Positions 50,735-60,492 are shown, counted from the stretch's first letter. The stretch: 64,000 bases of DNA from JALYXI01 sp963795835 (GCA_963795835.1 CAWCJC010000003.1:124001-188000); one strand, 5' to 3'. Program-made: numbers and translations. Notes: a model not told the origin generated them from the sequence alone.

Positions 50735-52393
50735 TCAGTGTTGCAAGGGCTTCAATACCGATCCTTCCGTTAGCAGAAATCTTCCCGCTTGCACGTTCGT
50801 AAATTCCTGGCCGCTTCCGCTTGGCCATTGCACGGTAACGCGCTGAGCCTTGTCGCGCAGCCCCAGGCCGAACGTGACCGTGAACTCCGATTGCGAAAGA
50901 TAACTGGAGCCGCTCTTTACCGTTCTGGTCTGCACGCCGTCGGGCGTAGACACGCGAACCTCCGCGCCGATTCCATCCCGATTCGATTTCGTGCCCTTCA
51001 GCAGAAAGCGGAGCGAGCGATTGCGGGTGGTCAGGTCGTTGCGGTACAGATACGCAGGGCCGGCGTTCGTGGTAGTCAGCAGATCCACGTTGCCATCGTT
51101 ATCGAAATCTCCATAGGCCAATCCGCGGCCCACCTTGGGGGTGCTGAAGCCGTCGCCGAGGTCGCGCGCAATGTCGTGGAACTTTCCATTTCCTTGATTC
51201 TGAAAAAAATGCGGGGCTTGCGCATAGGCAGAGGTCGAGCGGATGTGGCGAACCGTAGGATCGATATGGCCGTTCACAACGGCCAAATCGAGCCGCCCAT
51301 CGAGATCGGCATCGAGAAAGGCACAGCCGAAACCGAGCGTATTCCTGGACGCTGCGCCAATTCCGGAGCTAAGGCTTCGGTCCTGAAAGACGCCAGCTTT
51401 CGAAACACCGTAAAGAGCAACCATTTCATTGTCGAAGTTCGTGATCGCCAGACCGCTCGCTCCGGAGTTTTCGAAATCGGCGGCGTCGATCCCCATGCCC
51501 GCGCGCGCCACGCCATCTTCACTGAATGCCAGCCCCAAACGTACCCCGGCTTCTTCGAACGTCCCGTTGCGCAGATTCCGGTATAGCTTATTGGGCTGCG
51601 TATCGTTGGCGACCACCAGATCCGGCCAGCCATCGCGATCTTGATCGATCAGCGCGACGCCCAGCGCTTTCGAGCTGGTATCGAAAATGCCGCTCCTGGC
51701 GGTGGCATCTTCGAAAGTGCCATCGCCGCGATTGCGAAACAGCCAGCAGGTGGAACCGCGATAGGCTTCTGGCGTGCAATAGCTCTTGTCCTTGCCATCC
51801 GCGCTGCAAAACACGTCGTGGGCCGCGGACCACTGAACGTAGTTGCAGACGAACAGATCGAGAAAGCCGTCCCGATCGTAATCGAACCAGAGGGCGGACG
51901 TACTAAAAGCGGAGCGTCCAGCCAGGCCCGCCTTCGCAGTGACGTCCGTGAAGCGGCCTTTCCCGTTGTTGTGGAACAGGCGGTTCTGGCCCACGGCGGT
52001 GACCAGAAGATCGGGATGGCCATCGTTATCGTAATCCGCCACCGCGACGCCCATGGCGTACATCTCAACCGCCAGCCCGGCCGCTGCGGTGACATCCGTA
52101 AACGTTCCGTTGCGGTTGTTGCGGTACAAGCGTAGCGTTGTGGTCTTGCGTTTATGCCCTGGCCAGTCGCAGCCGTTGAGCAGCAGAATATCCAGCCAGC
52201 CATCACCGTCGTAGTCGAGAAAAGCGCATCCCGGGCCCATGGTTTCCGGCAAAAATTTCGCGCCGAAGGCTCCGCTGTTATGGTGAAAATCGATGCCGGC
52301 CCGGGCGGTGACGTCGGTGAGCCGGAAACCGGGATTGAGCGAAGCGCCGGTTAGCAGGGCGGGGCTACCGAGCAGCAGATCGCGGCGCGTCAC
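50735..52393 (-). CDS. CRTAC1-family protein: FG-GAP/VCBS repeats plus ASPIC/UnbV domain
   Basis: A 552-residue exported protein. The N-terminus MTRRDLLLGSPALLTGA has a twin-Arg Tat-like signal. Repeated calcium-loop blades follow (FLDYDGDGWLDILLLNG, VADYDNDGHPDLLVTAVGQN, LIDQDRDGWPDLVVANDTQPN). At the end is an ASPIC/UnbV domain (NRDGIGAEVRVSTPDGVQTRTVKSGSSYLSQSEFTVTFGLG and VQWPSGSGQEF). It resembles integrin-alpha-type propellers; no enzymatic role is known. It is the third gene of a unit with the two-component genes: its GTG overlaps the regulator stop by 4 bases. Confidence 0.9.
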   Translation of the reverse strand: MTRRDLLLGSPALLTGASLNPGFRLTDVTARAGIDFHHNSGAFGAKFLPETMGPGCAFLDYDGDGWLDILLLNGCDWPGHKRKTTTLRLYRNNRNGTFTDVTAAAGLAVEMYAMGVAVADYDNDGHPDLLVTAVGQNRLFHNNGKGRFTDVTAKAGLAGRSAFSTSALWFDYDRDGFLDLFVCNYVQWSAAHDVFCSADGKDKSYCTPEAYRGSTCWLFRNRGDGTFEDATARSGIFDTSSKALGVALIDQDRDGWPDLVVANDTQPNKLYRNLRNGTFEEAGVRLGLAFSEDGVARAGMGIDAADFENSGASGLAITNFDNEMVALYGVSKAGVFQDRSLSSGIGAASRNTLGFGCAFLDADLDGRLDLAVVNGHIDPTVRHIRSTSAYAQAPHFFQNQGNGKFHDIARDLGDGFSTPKVGRGLAYGDFDNDGNVDLLTTTNAGPAYLYRNDLTTRNRSLRFLLKGTKSNRDGIGAEVRVSTPDGVQTRTVKSGSSYLSQSEFTVTFGLGLRDKAQRVTVQWPSGSGQEFTNVQAGRFLLTEGSVLKPLQH

Positions 52394-53020
52394 GCGATGC
52401 TGACCAGGCCGGTGCGGATCGCGTAGACCACCAGATCCGCCGTGTTGTGAACCTTGAGCGCATCCATAATGTTGGCGCGGTGCACCGCAATCGTATTGGC
52501 GCTAAGGTTGAGAATCACAGCGATCTCCTTGTTGGACTTACCGTTTACCAAATGCTGCAGCACCTCGCGCTCCCGCGGCGTGAGCGTGGGTTCGGCACCG
52601 CCTGGCCGCGGGAACAGAAAGGCGGGGGTCGAGCACTGTTTCGCCACGGGCTATGCTTTTCACGGCCTCTACCAATTCCAGATCCATGGCGTTCTTGAGC
52701 AGGTAGCCGCGCGCTCCCGCGTCAAGGCATTGGCGCACGTAGGCGGATTCGGAATGCATGCTCAAAATCAGCACGGCGATTTCAGGCGCGGCCGCCAGAA
52801 TCTGCCGCGTGGCCAGCGCGCCGTTGCTGCTCGGGAGAGCGAAATCCATGACGATCACTTGCGGTCGCTCTTGCAGAGCCAGCGCAACCGCCTCCTGACC
52901 GTCGCCCGCTTCGGCGACGACGCGGAGCGAGGGATCGTCTTCCAGCATGCGGCGGAAACCGCGGCGTACCAGCATGTGGTCATCGACCAGCATGACGCGG
53001 ATCGGATTAGGAGTTGACAT
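52390..53020 (-). CDS. NarL/FixJ-family response regulator (frameshifted)
   Basis: The receiver domain has VMLVDDHMLVRRGFRRML, phosphoacceptor IVMDFALPSSNG and LILSMHSESAYVRQC. The LuxR-type HTH has LTPREREVLQHLVNGKSNKEIAVILNLSANTIAVHRANIMDAL. These lie in two frames: after ARGETVLDP the natural continuation AFLFPRPGGAEPT is one frame over. A run of five G (plus strand 52624-52628) where four would restore the frame explains the break, so a homopolymer miscount is likely. It is coupled to the upstream kinase (14-base overlap) and to the CRTAC1 gene (4-base overlap). Confidence 0.88.
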
Positions 53021-54329
53021 ATTGAACCGCTGGAACAGTCACGCAAACCAGCGCCCCACCTGTGGGAGCATCCAGATATTCGATGCCGCCCCCCAGAATT
53101 TCGACACGTTCCCGCATGGAGATCATACCCAAACCCGCTCGGTTGCGATTCTGAAAGCCAGGCCCGTGGTCCTCGATTTCGAGCCTCAGTGAATTTTCTT
53201 GTTGAATCAGGCGGACCTCCGCCGTGGTTGATCCGGAGTGTCGCGCCACGTTGTTCAAAGCCTCTTGAAGGACACGGTAGAGATGGGCCGAAGCCTCCCC
53301 GCTAAGCTCGCACGCGCCACCTTGCTTTGTGACGCGGACCGCGATGCCGGTGCGGCGTTCAAAGAGAGACACATAGTTGTTCATGCTGCTTTCAAAACCC
53401 ACGTCCTCAAGAATCAGCGGATGCAAGGCTTGCGAGAGCGCACGCACCTTTTCAAGCGTGGACTGCACCACCTGATGCACTTCGCGTAACTCCTCCCGGA
53501 ACGCTTCGGGATTCACGGCGACCAGACGCTGAGCGCGTTGCAGCATGGACCCGATGGCCGTCAGGATCTGGCCGAAATCGTCGTGCAGTTCGCGCGAAAG
53601 CGAGCGGAATGTGCTTTCCTGCATGGAGATCAGCTGCTGCGCCAGTTCACCGCGGCGTTCGGAAAGCTGGTTCACCTGGTCAAAGACGCGGCGGCTGGCA
53701 TGGATCAGATACGCGCTCACCAGAGCGATCGTGATCAGCATGGCGCCCAGGAAGATATAAAGATTGCGCTCCACCTGCCCGTGGATCTCGCGGGTTCGTG
53801 CGAAGGCCTGATCTTCATTCTCATTGTTTTGGACCAGAAGTCGGGAAACGGCGGTGCTGATCGCTGCCTGCCGCGCTTCAAGAGAGAGACGCACCTGAAG
53901 GCGCGCTTCATTTTCATCTTGGCCCGCGAGAAGAAAGATGCGGTCGAGCGCGGACCAGAACTGCGCGAGGGACTCGGCCACGTAGCGGAACTGTTCGTGA
54001 GTGCGTCCGGCTGGGGCCACCAAAGCTTCGCGGGCGAAGGCGTCGTCCAGATCCCCACGGATTCTTTGAAACTGCGCGCGCCAGGCGGTAAGCGGATAAG
54101 GTTCTTTGGCGTCGAGCATGTCGCGCATGGCCAGCCCCAGAATGTTCAGGTTGTTCTGCACCCGCAAGAGCTGGAGCGAATCGCGGCGGTTGCGGTCGAT
54201 GATGCTGGTTTGCAGAGTGCGCAGAAGGGATAACTGCGTGGCCATGTAGCCCGCGTAAGTGGCCAGCGCGGCCAGGCTGAAAGCCAAGCCGGCGAAAAGC
54301 CGGAGACTAAGTGAGCGCCTGGAGTTCAA
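53007..54329 (-). CDS. Membrane sensor histidine kinase (HisKA_3, NarX-type)
   Basis: A 440-residue kinase with a TTG start. An N-terminal helix (LFAGLAFSLAALATYAGYMA) precedes an extracytoplasmic helical sensor region of about 150 residues, then a second helix (NLYIFLGAMLITIALVSAYLI). The phosphoacceptor box is FRSLSRELHDDFGQILTAIGSML (His in ELHDDFGQ), and the ATPase has LYRVLQEALNNVARHSGS, IEDHGPGF and GLGMISMRERVEILGG. It phosphorylates the adjacent NarL-type regulator, whose gene overlaps it by 14 bases. Confidence 0.9.
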   Translation of the reverse strand: MNSRRSLSLRLFAGLAFSLAALATYAGYMATQLSLLRTLQTSIIDRNRRDSLQLLRVQNNLNILGLAMRDMLDAKEPYPLTAWRAQFQRIRGDLDDAFAREALVAPAGRTHEQFRYVAESLAQFWSALDRIFLLAGQDENEARLQVRLSLEARQAAISTAVSRLLVQNNENEDQAFARTREIHGQVERNLYIFLGAMLITIALVSAYLIHASRRVFDQVNQLSERRGELAQQLISMQESTFRSLSRELHDDFGQILTAIGSMLQRAQRLVAVNPEAFREELREVHQVVQSTLEKVRALSQALHPLILEDVGFESSMNNYVSLFERRTGIAVRVTKQGGACELSGEASAHLYRVLQEALNNVARHSGSTTAEVRLIQQENSLRLEIEDHGPGFQNRNRAGLGMISMRERVEILGGGIEYLDAPTGGALVCVTVPAVQYVNS

Positions 54330-54364
54330 GACAACTTCATTCTATGCGGGCCGGGTGCTCGGAT

Positions 54365-55253
54365 TTACGGCATCCAGAATGGTTCCGGTGTGGCGACGAA
54401 GCCGATCGGGACATCCTTGATAAAGGTCTTCAGCCACTCGGCGCAATACTCCATGCCCGGTTGTTCGGAGGCGATGTGGCCTACCAGGATCAGCGCTTTT
54501 CGCTTGCCTTCCGCGGCTGCGTCAGACACGTACTCCACTGTCTCCCATTCCGGTACTTCGCCAATCAGAAGCACTTCCACCGCCGGCCGTTGCAGCATTT
54601 TGCGATGCCCCAGCGGGCCTCCCGCGCCCGGCTGCAGTGCCACCCGGGTCACCTTCATCCCGCGGTCACCCACCATCCGTAAAGTATCCGCTCCCAGCTT
54701 GGACTTCACGTCCGCGGCGAGTTTGGCAAGCGTGGTTTCCGGAATGGTCGCGATGCGGGTTTCGGCGTTGTAGTAGCTCTGCCAGCCAAGCGCGCGAAGC
54801 ACGCCCGTCATAATGCCATCGGGCTTGCGGCGATGCCAGTGGTCATGAAATCGCCAAACCACCATGTGGTGATCGCGGATGAATTTCTCCTTTTCGGCCC
54901 ACACGGCGTCGTTCTCCTGCTCGAAGACTTCGGTCTTATCTTGATGGCTATAGAACGTCGGCTCGTGCGTGATCACCAGGTTCTTGTTCTGGGCCGCCGC
55001 ACGGCGCAGAACATCGAAGGTCGCCATCATGGTGGTCGCAATGCCGGTGACGGGGGTTTCGGGGTCGCCGGCCTTGATGGTATCCACCGTGGTGTCCTGC
55101 CACGGAACTCCGACATTGGCTTTAATGCGATCGATAATCTGGCTTGCGGTCGGCGCTGGGGCGGCGCGAGAGGGTACTCGCGAGAGTTAAGAGGAGAGTT
55201 GAGAGGGGAGCTAAGAGCAAGAGGGGGCGCAAATCATGTTTAGCGTATCCCAT
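54365..55253 (-). CDS. Nif3-like dinuclear-metal protein with signal peptide (frameshifted)
   Basis: The body matches Nif3-like (DUF34) proteins: TVDTIKAGDPETPVTGIATTMMATFDVLRRAAAQNKNLVITHEPTF, with metal-binding His in THEPTFYSHQD and later VGHIASEQPGMEY. The upstream frame continues as APTASQIIDRIKANVGVPWQDTTVD without a start, while an ATG at 55253 in another frame encodes MGYAKHDLRPLLLLAPLSTL and LLTLAST, a good signal peptide. One extra base near the run of four G at 55158-55161 joins them. If real, it is an exported Nif3 relative, which would be unusual. The family has no agreed activity. Confidence 0.75.
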
Positions 55254-55327
55254 CTTTAGCCAGGTGTCCCGCCGGTTTGTCGCGAGGTGTTGCGCGGCGC
55301 CGCAACAGGGGATACGATGAGGTCCTC

Positions 55328-58300
55328 TTGCGACTTCTGGCTTTCCTTCTCCTCTCTGTCACAGCATTGGCGCAAACCACAGGCACAATTACGGGGACGG
55401 TCACGGATTCCAGCAAGGCCGTGGTGCCGGGAGTGAAAGTGTCGGCAACGCTCCAGGGCAGCGGCCAGACACGCGTTGCGCTGACTAACTCCGTGGGACA
55501 GTACACGCTTCCATTCCTTGCGCCAGGCCAGTACGAAATCACTTTCACCGTAGCGGGCTTCGCCACCAGCGTGGCAAGACCAACGTTAAACGTTACGGAG
55601 CGTATCGCCGTGGACGCCGTCATGCAGCCCTCGGCCGTTGCCGACCGCATCGAAATTTCCGCGTCGGGAGCTCTGCTGCAAACAGAGACGGCCGCTCTGG
55701 GCCGCGTAGTCTCCGGCGAGGCCGTGCGGCAGCTGCCGCTCTCGACGCGCAACTTTACGCAGTTGCTGTCGCTCACCGCGGGAACGTCCTCCGCGTTGAA
55801 TAACGCCGCGGCGCTCGGCCGGGGAACGCAAACCATTTCCGCGTCGGGTGCGCGCACCACCTCAAATGCCATCCAGATCGATGGCGTCGACGCGATGAAC
55901 ATTCACACGAATAGCGCCACCGATAACGGAGTCGGCTCGAATGGCATTCTGGTCCCCTCACCGGAAGCGGTGCAGGAGTTCAAAGTGCAGACCAGTCTGT
56001 ACGATGCACAATCCGGCCGCAGCGGCGGCGCGAATATAGCGCTGGTGACACGCTCCGGCACCAATGAGTTTCATGGCTCGGCTTTCGAATTCCTCCGCAA
56101 CACGGATCTAAACGCGAACAGTTTCTTCTTTAACGCGACCGGGCAGCCCCGGCCGGTGCTGAATCAGAATCAGTTTGGCGGAACCATCGGCGGACCCTTG
56201 CGCAAGAACCGAACATTCTTCTTCTTGAGCTATCAGGGCACCAGGCAATCGAACGGACTCTCGGGCTCAAGCTCCCTCGCCCTCCCCGCTATTCCACAGG
56301 ACCGCTCAGCCGCGTCGTTGGGGCGCGTCTTCGCAGGCGGCAAAACATCCAAAGGCGGAACGGTGGTGGCCCTCGATGGATCGAACATCAACCCGGTCTC
56401 GCTCGCTCTGTTGAATCTGAAATTCGCCAGCGGCAATTACGTGATTCCCTCGCCCCAGACTTCGGGCGCGGGCGTCAATTACGCGGTGTCGGAGCCGGCA
56501 CGCTATACCGACGATCAGGGAATCGTCAACATCGACCATCAGTTCACGGACAAGAACCATCTTGCGTTCAAGGGCATGGTGGCCAATCAACCAACCTATA
56601 AGCCTTTCAATAGCGCAAGCGCGAATGTGTTGGGATTCGGTTCCACGCAGGATTTCAAGGGCCGCCTGGCCAGCTTGATTGATACCCACATCATCTCCGC
56701 CACGCTGGTCAATGAGGCGCGCTTCGGCGTGTCGCGCGTTTTAGGCGTGGTCGTACCGCAGAACAGCGTGTTTCTGAAAGACATCGGGATGAACCGGTTC
56801 AACTCGGCGGATTACTCGGACATCCCAAGCATCACGGTCACCGGCGCGTTTTCCATCGGCTACGACGTCAACGGCGACCAGGGCGTCTTTCCCACAACAT
56901 GGCACTATAGCGACACGCTCTCCTGGATCAAGGGCAAGCACAACGTGCGGGCCGGGTTTGAAGGGCGCAGATACGATGACAATTACTACAGCCGCAATCG
57001 CTATCGCGGCGCTTTGACCATTCCTACTTTTGCCGATTTCCTGATTGGCCGCGCCGGAACACCGGTAGCCCAGGGCGGCAACGGCAGCGGCTTCAGCAAC
57101 ATCGGTACCGCCGATGTCGCGAGCGGCATTCCGGACGGCGCGGACCGGATCACCGACGCCGGGCTCTTCGTGCAGGACGATTGGAAAATCTCTGCGAGGT
57201 TGAACGTGAACGTCGGTTTGCGCTGGGATTACCTGGGGTGGCCCGTGGACGCATACGGCCGCCGCGGAAACTTCGATTACCGCCTGTATAAAGCTCCGCC
57301 GGAAGGCGGTTCCACCAGTTCTGGCTTCGTCCAGACCTCGAACGCCAAGCATCCGCTGCCCGGGCTGCCTCTGGTGTCGCCAACGCTGCTCGACCATGCC
57401 CCGGATAAGAACTTCGCGCCTCGCATCGGGATCAGCTACCGCATCACGAACAAGCTGGTGTTCCGCGGCGGATATGGAATTTTCTACGACCGTCTGTCGA
57501 ACCAGTTAGGGCTCCTCACTTCGCAATCGGCGCCGAATTATCTGCGGACCAGCCTCACCGGCCCGTCCAATATTGGTTCCTCGCTGCAGAATCCCTTCCC
57601 GAATTTGCCGCGGCAATCGCAATATCCGGTTCTGCCGGTGCTCTATGGGCCGCCTTACACGCTGGATCATCCCGCGTTGGGCCTGAACTCGGTGGACCCG
57701 AATCTGCGCACGCCTTACCTGCACCAATGGGGCGCGAACTTTCAATATGAGTTGATCCGGAATCTCTTGCTGGAGGTGGGCTACGCGGGTTCGAAGGGCG
57801 TGGCGCTGCCGGACCGCCGCGCCATCAATCAGGCCGTTCTCGCCAGCCCCGATCATCCGGTGAATGGCATCACCACCAATGACAGCAGCAACACTGCCTT
57901 GCGCGTGCCCTATGTCGGCTTCTCTCCCTCGGGCTTGCTGGCTGAAGAAACAGCGGCGGATTCGCGCTACAACTCTCTGCAAGTCAGCCTGACCCGGCGC
58001 TATTCCACCGGGCTGCGGTTCCTGGTCGCGTACACGTTTTCGAAATCGATCGACGATGGCTCCGGCGGAAGCACCAGCATCTTCAGCGAAGTCACGGGAG
58101 ACGAATCCAACCCTTCTTCAAGCAAGGGTCTTTCCGATTTTGACCGGACGCATCGCGTGGTCACCAGCTTCGGCTATGAAATTCCGAAGTTCGGTTTCGG
58201 TTTGAATGACACCAGGCTCGGCAGACGCTTCTTTGGAGGCTGGTCGATTGCAGGAACCGGCGTCGTGCAATCCGGGGCTCCGTTCTCCATCACCGATAGC

Positions 58301-58693
58301 GGCGGCGCGGCGTTTTACGGTACCGCCGGCAGCCGCGCGAATTATGCGCCGGGCGCAACACGCCAGACTGCTGAGCTCAGCGGTTCCCCGGAGAGCCGCT
58401 TGAACGCCTATTTCAACACCGCTGCTTACGTGCGCGCGGGGAATTACTTCGGTAACGTGGGGCGCAACACCATGCGGGGGCCGCGCCAGCGCAATTTGGA
58501 TTTGTCGCTAAGCAAGAGCATTCCGGTGAATGACCGCGTGGCCGCGGAATTCCGGAGCGAGTTCTTCAACGTCTTCAACCTGGTCAACTTCGCTTCGCCA
58601 AGCGGCGCCATCGCGTCCTCTGGATTCGGCGTGATCAAGGCGACAGACGGGAACCCGCGCATTCTTCAGTTCGCGGTGAAGTTGCTATTCTGA
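55328..58693 (+). CDS. Oar-type TonB-dependent receptor with N-terminal carboxypeptidase-regulatory-like domain
   Basis: A protein of about 1,121 residues. The signal peptide MRLLAFLLLSVTALAQ is read from a TTG with GAGG five bases upstream. A CarboxypepD_reg-like domain follows (TGTITGTVTDSSKAVVPGVKVSATLQ, VGQYTLPFLAPGQYEITFTVAGF), then a plug (VVSGEAVRQLPLSTRNFTQLLSLTAG, SGRSGGANIALVTRSGTNEFHG) and a large barrel with GGYGIFYDRLSNQLG and YTFSKSIDDGSGGSTS. The final residue is Phe, typical of barrels. This receptor type is strongly expanded in Solibacter-like Acidobacteria, where it probably imports oligosaccharides or peptides. A TTG 17 codons upstream is possible but not hydrophobic. Confidence 0.9.
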   Translation: MRLLAFLLLSVTALAQTTGTITGTVTDSSKAVVPGVKVSATLQGSGQTRVALTNSVGQYTLPFLAPGQYEITFTVAGFATSVARPTLNVTERIAVDAVMQPSAVADRIEISASGALLQTETAALGRVVSGEAVRQLPLSTRNFTQLLSLTAGTSSALNNAAALGRGTQTISASGARTTSNAIQIDGVDAMNIHTNSATDNGVGSNGILVPSPEAVQEFKVQTSLYDAQSGRSGGANIALVTRSGTNEFHGSAFEFLRNTDLNANSFFFNATGQPRPVLNQNQFGGTIGGPLRKNRTFFFLSYQGTRQSNGLSGSSSLALPAIPQDRSAASLGRVFAGGKTSKGGTVVALDGSNINPVSLALLNLKFASGNYVIPSPQTSGAGVNYAVSEPARYTDDQGIVNIDHQFTDKNHLAFKGMVANQPTYKPFNSASANVLGFGSTQDFKGRLASLIDTHIISATLVNEARFGVSRVLGVVVPQNSVFLKDIGMNRFNSADYSDIPSITVTGAFSIGYDVNGDQGVFPTTWHYSDTLSWIKGKHNVRAGFEGRRYDDNYYSRNRYRGALTIPTFADFLIGRAGTPVAQGGNGSGFSNIGTADVASGIPDGADRITDAGLFVQDDWKISARLNVNVGLRWDYLGWPVDAYGRRGNFDYRLYKAPPEGGSTSSGFVQTSNAKHPLPGLPLVSPTLLDHAPDKNFAPRIGISYRITNKLVFRGGYGIFYDRLSNQLGLLTSQSAPNYLRTSLTGPSNIGSSLQNPFPNLPRQSQYPVLPVLYGPPYTLDHPALGLNSVDPNLRTPYLHQWGANFQYELIRNLLLEVGYAGSKGVALPDRRAINQAVLASPDHPVNGITTNDSSNTALRVPYVGFSPSGLLAEETAADSRYNSLQVSLTRRYSTGLRFLVAYTFSKSIDDGSGGSTSIFSEVTGDESNPSSSKGLSDFDRTHRVVTSFGYEIPKFGFGLNDTRLGRRFFGGWSIAGTGVVQSGAPFSITDSGGAAFYGTAGSRANYAPGATRQTAELSGSPESRLNAYFNTAAYVRAGNYFGNVGRNTMRGPRQRNLDLSLSKSIPVNDRVAAEFRSEFFNVFNLVNFASPSGAIASSGFGVIKATDGNPRILQFAVKLLF

Positions 58694-58698
58694 CCAGC

Positions 58699-59958
58699 GT
58701 GTCTTCACGTCCGTTCTACCGGTCGCTGCACTTCCAGGTGCTTGCGGGTATCGTCGCGGGCGTCGTATTTGGAATTGTGAACCCTGCCTCTGCGGAGGCG
58801 ATGAAGCCGCTGGGGGATGGCTTCATCAAGCTGATCCGGATGATCATCGCGCCCATCATCTTCTGCACCGTGCTGGTGGGCGTGGGCAACGTGGGAGATC
58901 TGCGCAAGCTGGGCCGCATCGGCGTGAAGGCGCTGCTCTATTTTGAGGTGGTCACCACCTTGGCGCTGCTGATCGGCTTGATAGTCGTCACGGTGTTCCA
59001 GCCGGGTGCGGGCGTGAATGCCACGGCCGGTGTCCTGGAAACGAAAGCCGTGCAGGACTATGCCAGCCCGCAAAAGGCGGTCCACACCGTCGACTTCCTG
59101 CTGAACATCATCCCCGATACGTTCGTGGGCGCTTTCGCAAAAGGCGAGATCCTGCAGGTGCTGCTGCTCGCGATTCTGTCCGGACTCGCGGTGGCCAAAA
59201 TCCCGAAGGGTCACGCCATCGTGGAGGCGTGTGAAACGCTGCTGCAAGCTCTTTTCGGCGTGATGGAGATCATCATGAAAGCAGCGCCCATTGGAGCCTT
59301 CGGCGCCATGGCATTCACCATCGGCAAGTTCGGCGTGAAAACCTTAATCCCCTTGGGCAAGCTGATGGCGTGCGTCTGCCTGACCAGCGCGTTGTTCGTC
59401 TCCGTTGTGCTGGCGCTCATTGCGCGTGCTCACGGGTTCAGTCTCTGGAAGGTGCTGCGGTACTTGAAAGAGGAGTTCCTGATTGTGCTCGGGACGTCTT
59501 CCTCTGAATCGGCGCTGCCCGGGTTGATAAGGAAGCTGGAACAACTGGGGTGCGCCAAGTCCGTGGTGGGGTTGGTTGTGCCTTCGGGATACTCGTTCAA
59601 TCTGGATGGCACTTCCATCTATCTGACCATCGCGGCGATCTTCGTGGCGCAGGCGACGAATACACATTTGAGCCTGCGCGATGAGGCGATACTTCTGCTC
59701 GTGTTGATGCTCACTTCGAAAGGCTCGGCCGCGGTAACCGGCGGAGGCTTCATCACGCTGGCGGCGACGCTGTCGTCCTTGGGCACGGTCCCGGTCGCAG
59801 GGATCGCCCTGCTTCTGGGTGTGGACCGGTTCATGTCGCAGGTCCGGGCTCTCACCAACCTGGCGGGGAACGCCGTTGCGACAATTGTCGTGGCCCGTTG
59901 GGAGAACGAGTTGGACCGGGAGAGGATGGCGGGGAAGCTGCGCGGGGAAGCAGGTTAG
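58699..59958 (+). CDS. dctA: Dicarboxylate/amino-acid:cation symporter (DctA-like)
   Basis: A 419-residue membrane protein of the DAACS family. The N-terminal LHFQVLAGIVAGVVFG is followed by FIKLIRMIIAPIIFCTVLVGVG, then LGTSSSESALPGLIRKLEQLG, the Ser-rich re-entrant loop, and VPSGYSFNLDGTSIYLTIAAIFVAQATN, LMLTSKGSAAVTGGGFITLAAT and VDRFMSQVRALTNLAGNAVATIVVA. These are the DctA signatures for C4-dicarboxylate uptake. The GTG start lies 5 bases after the Oar receptor gene, so they are likely co-transcribed; orotate or aspartate transport is an alternative. Confidence 0.92.
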   Translation: MSSRPFYRSLHFQVLAGIVAGVVFGIVNPASAEAMKPLGDGFIKLIRMIIAPIIFCTVLVGVGNVGDLRKLGRIGVKALLYFEVVTTLALLIGLIVVTVFQPGAGVNATAGVLETKAVQDYASPQKAVHTVDFLLNIIPDTFVGAFAKGEILQVLLLAILSGLAVAKIPKGHAIVEACETLLQALFGVMEIIMKAAPIGAFGAMAFTIGKFGVKTLIPLGKLMACVCLTSALFVSVVLALIARAHGFSLWKVLRYLKEEFLIVLGTSSSESALPGLIRKLEQLGCAKSVVGLVVPSGYSFNLDGTSIYLTIAAIFVAQATNTHLSLRDEAILLLVLMLTSKGSAAVTGGGFITLAATLSSLGTVPVAGIALLLGVDRFMSQVRALTNLAGNAVATIVVARWENELDRERMAGKLRGEAG

Positions 59959-60021
59959 AGTCTCCGGCTTTCAGGAGTTCTTCAGGAATCGCCAGCATAC
60001 TGGGAGTCAGGAGAAGACCAA

Positions 60022-60456
60022 TTGAGACTTCTGACCATGATGTTAGTTGCAGCCGCACTCAGCGCGGCGGATACAAAGATGAAGCTGGAGGACTTACCCG
60101 CCGCCGTGCAGACCACGGTAAAAGAACAGACCAAAGCCGCCACGCTGTCCGGCATTTCGAAAGAAGTCGAGAAGGGCAAGACGTTGTACGAAGTGGAGAC
60201 AAAAGTCGGGGCGAAGACGCGCGACCTGATGTTGAGCGCTGCCGGCGAGGTTCTATCCGTCGAGGAAGAAGTGGATCTCGAGAGCATTCCCGCGCCTGCG
60301 AAAGCTGCTTTCCAGAAGCGGGCTGCCGGCGGGACGGTTCAGAAAGTGGAGAAGGTGACCGCAGGTTCGAAAGTAAGCTATGAAGCTGCCATCCAGTTGA
60401 AATCCGGCAAAAAGATAGAACAGGCCGTCAACGCGGATGGCTCTCTGCACAAGTAA
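60022..60456 (+). CDS. Exported PepSY-like small protein
   Basis: A 144-residue protein with a signal peptide (MRLLTMMLVAAALSAAD) read from a TTG with AGGAGA seven bases upstream. Two repeats of a PepSY-like unit follow: LEDLPAAVQTTVKEQTKAATLSGISKEVEKGKTLYEVETKVG, and IPAPAKAAFQKRAAGGTVQKVEKVTAGSKVSYEAAIQLKSG, each helix then beta-hairpin. Such domains bind or inhibit peptidases or metals in the periplasm. It lies 63 bases after dctA and converges on the tail-collar gene with a 36-base gap. Confidence 0.7.
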   Translation: MRLLTMMLVAAALSAADTKMKLEDLPAAVQTTVKEQTKAATLSGISKEVEKGKTLYEVETKVGAKTRDLMLSAAGEVLSVEEEVDLESIPAPAKAAFQKRAAGGTVQKVEKVTAGSKVSYEAAIQLKSGKKIEQAVNADGSLHK

Positions 60457-60492
60457 CCACTTAGCCCAAAGCAGCGAGGCTCTTATCAGGGA

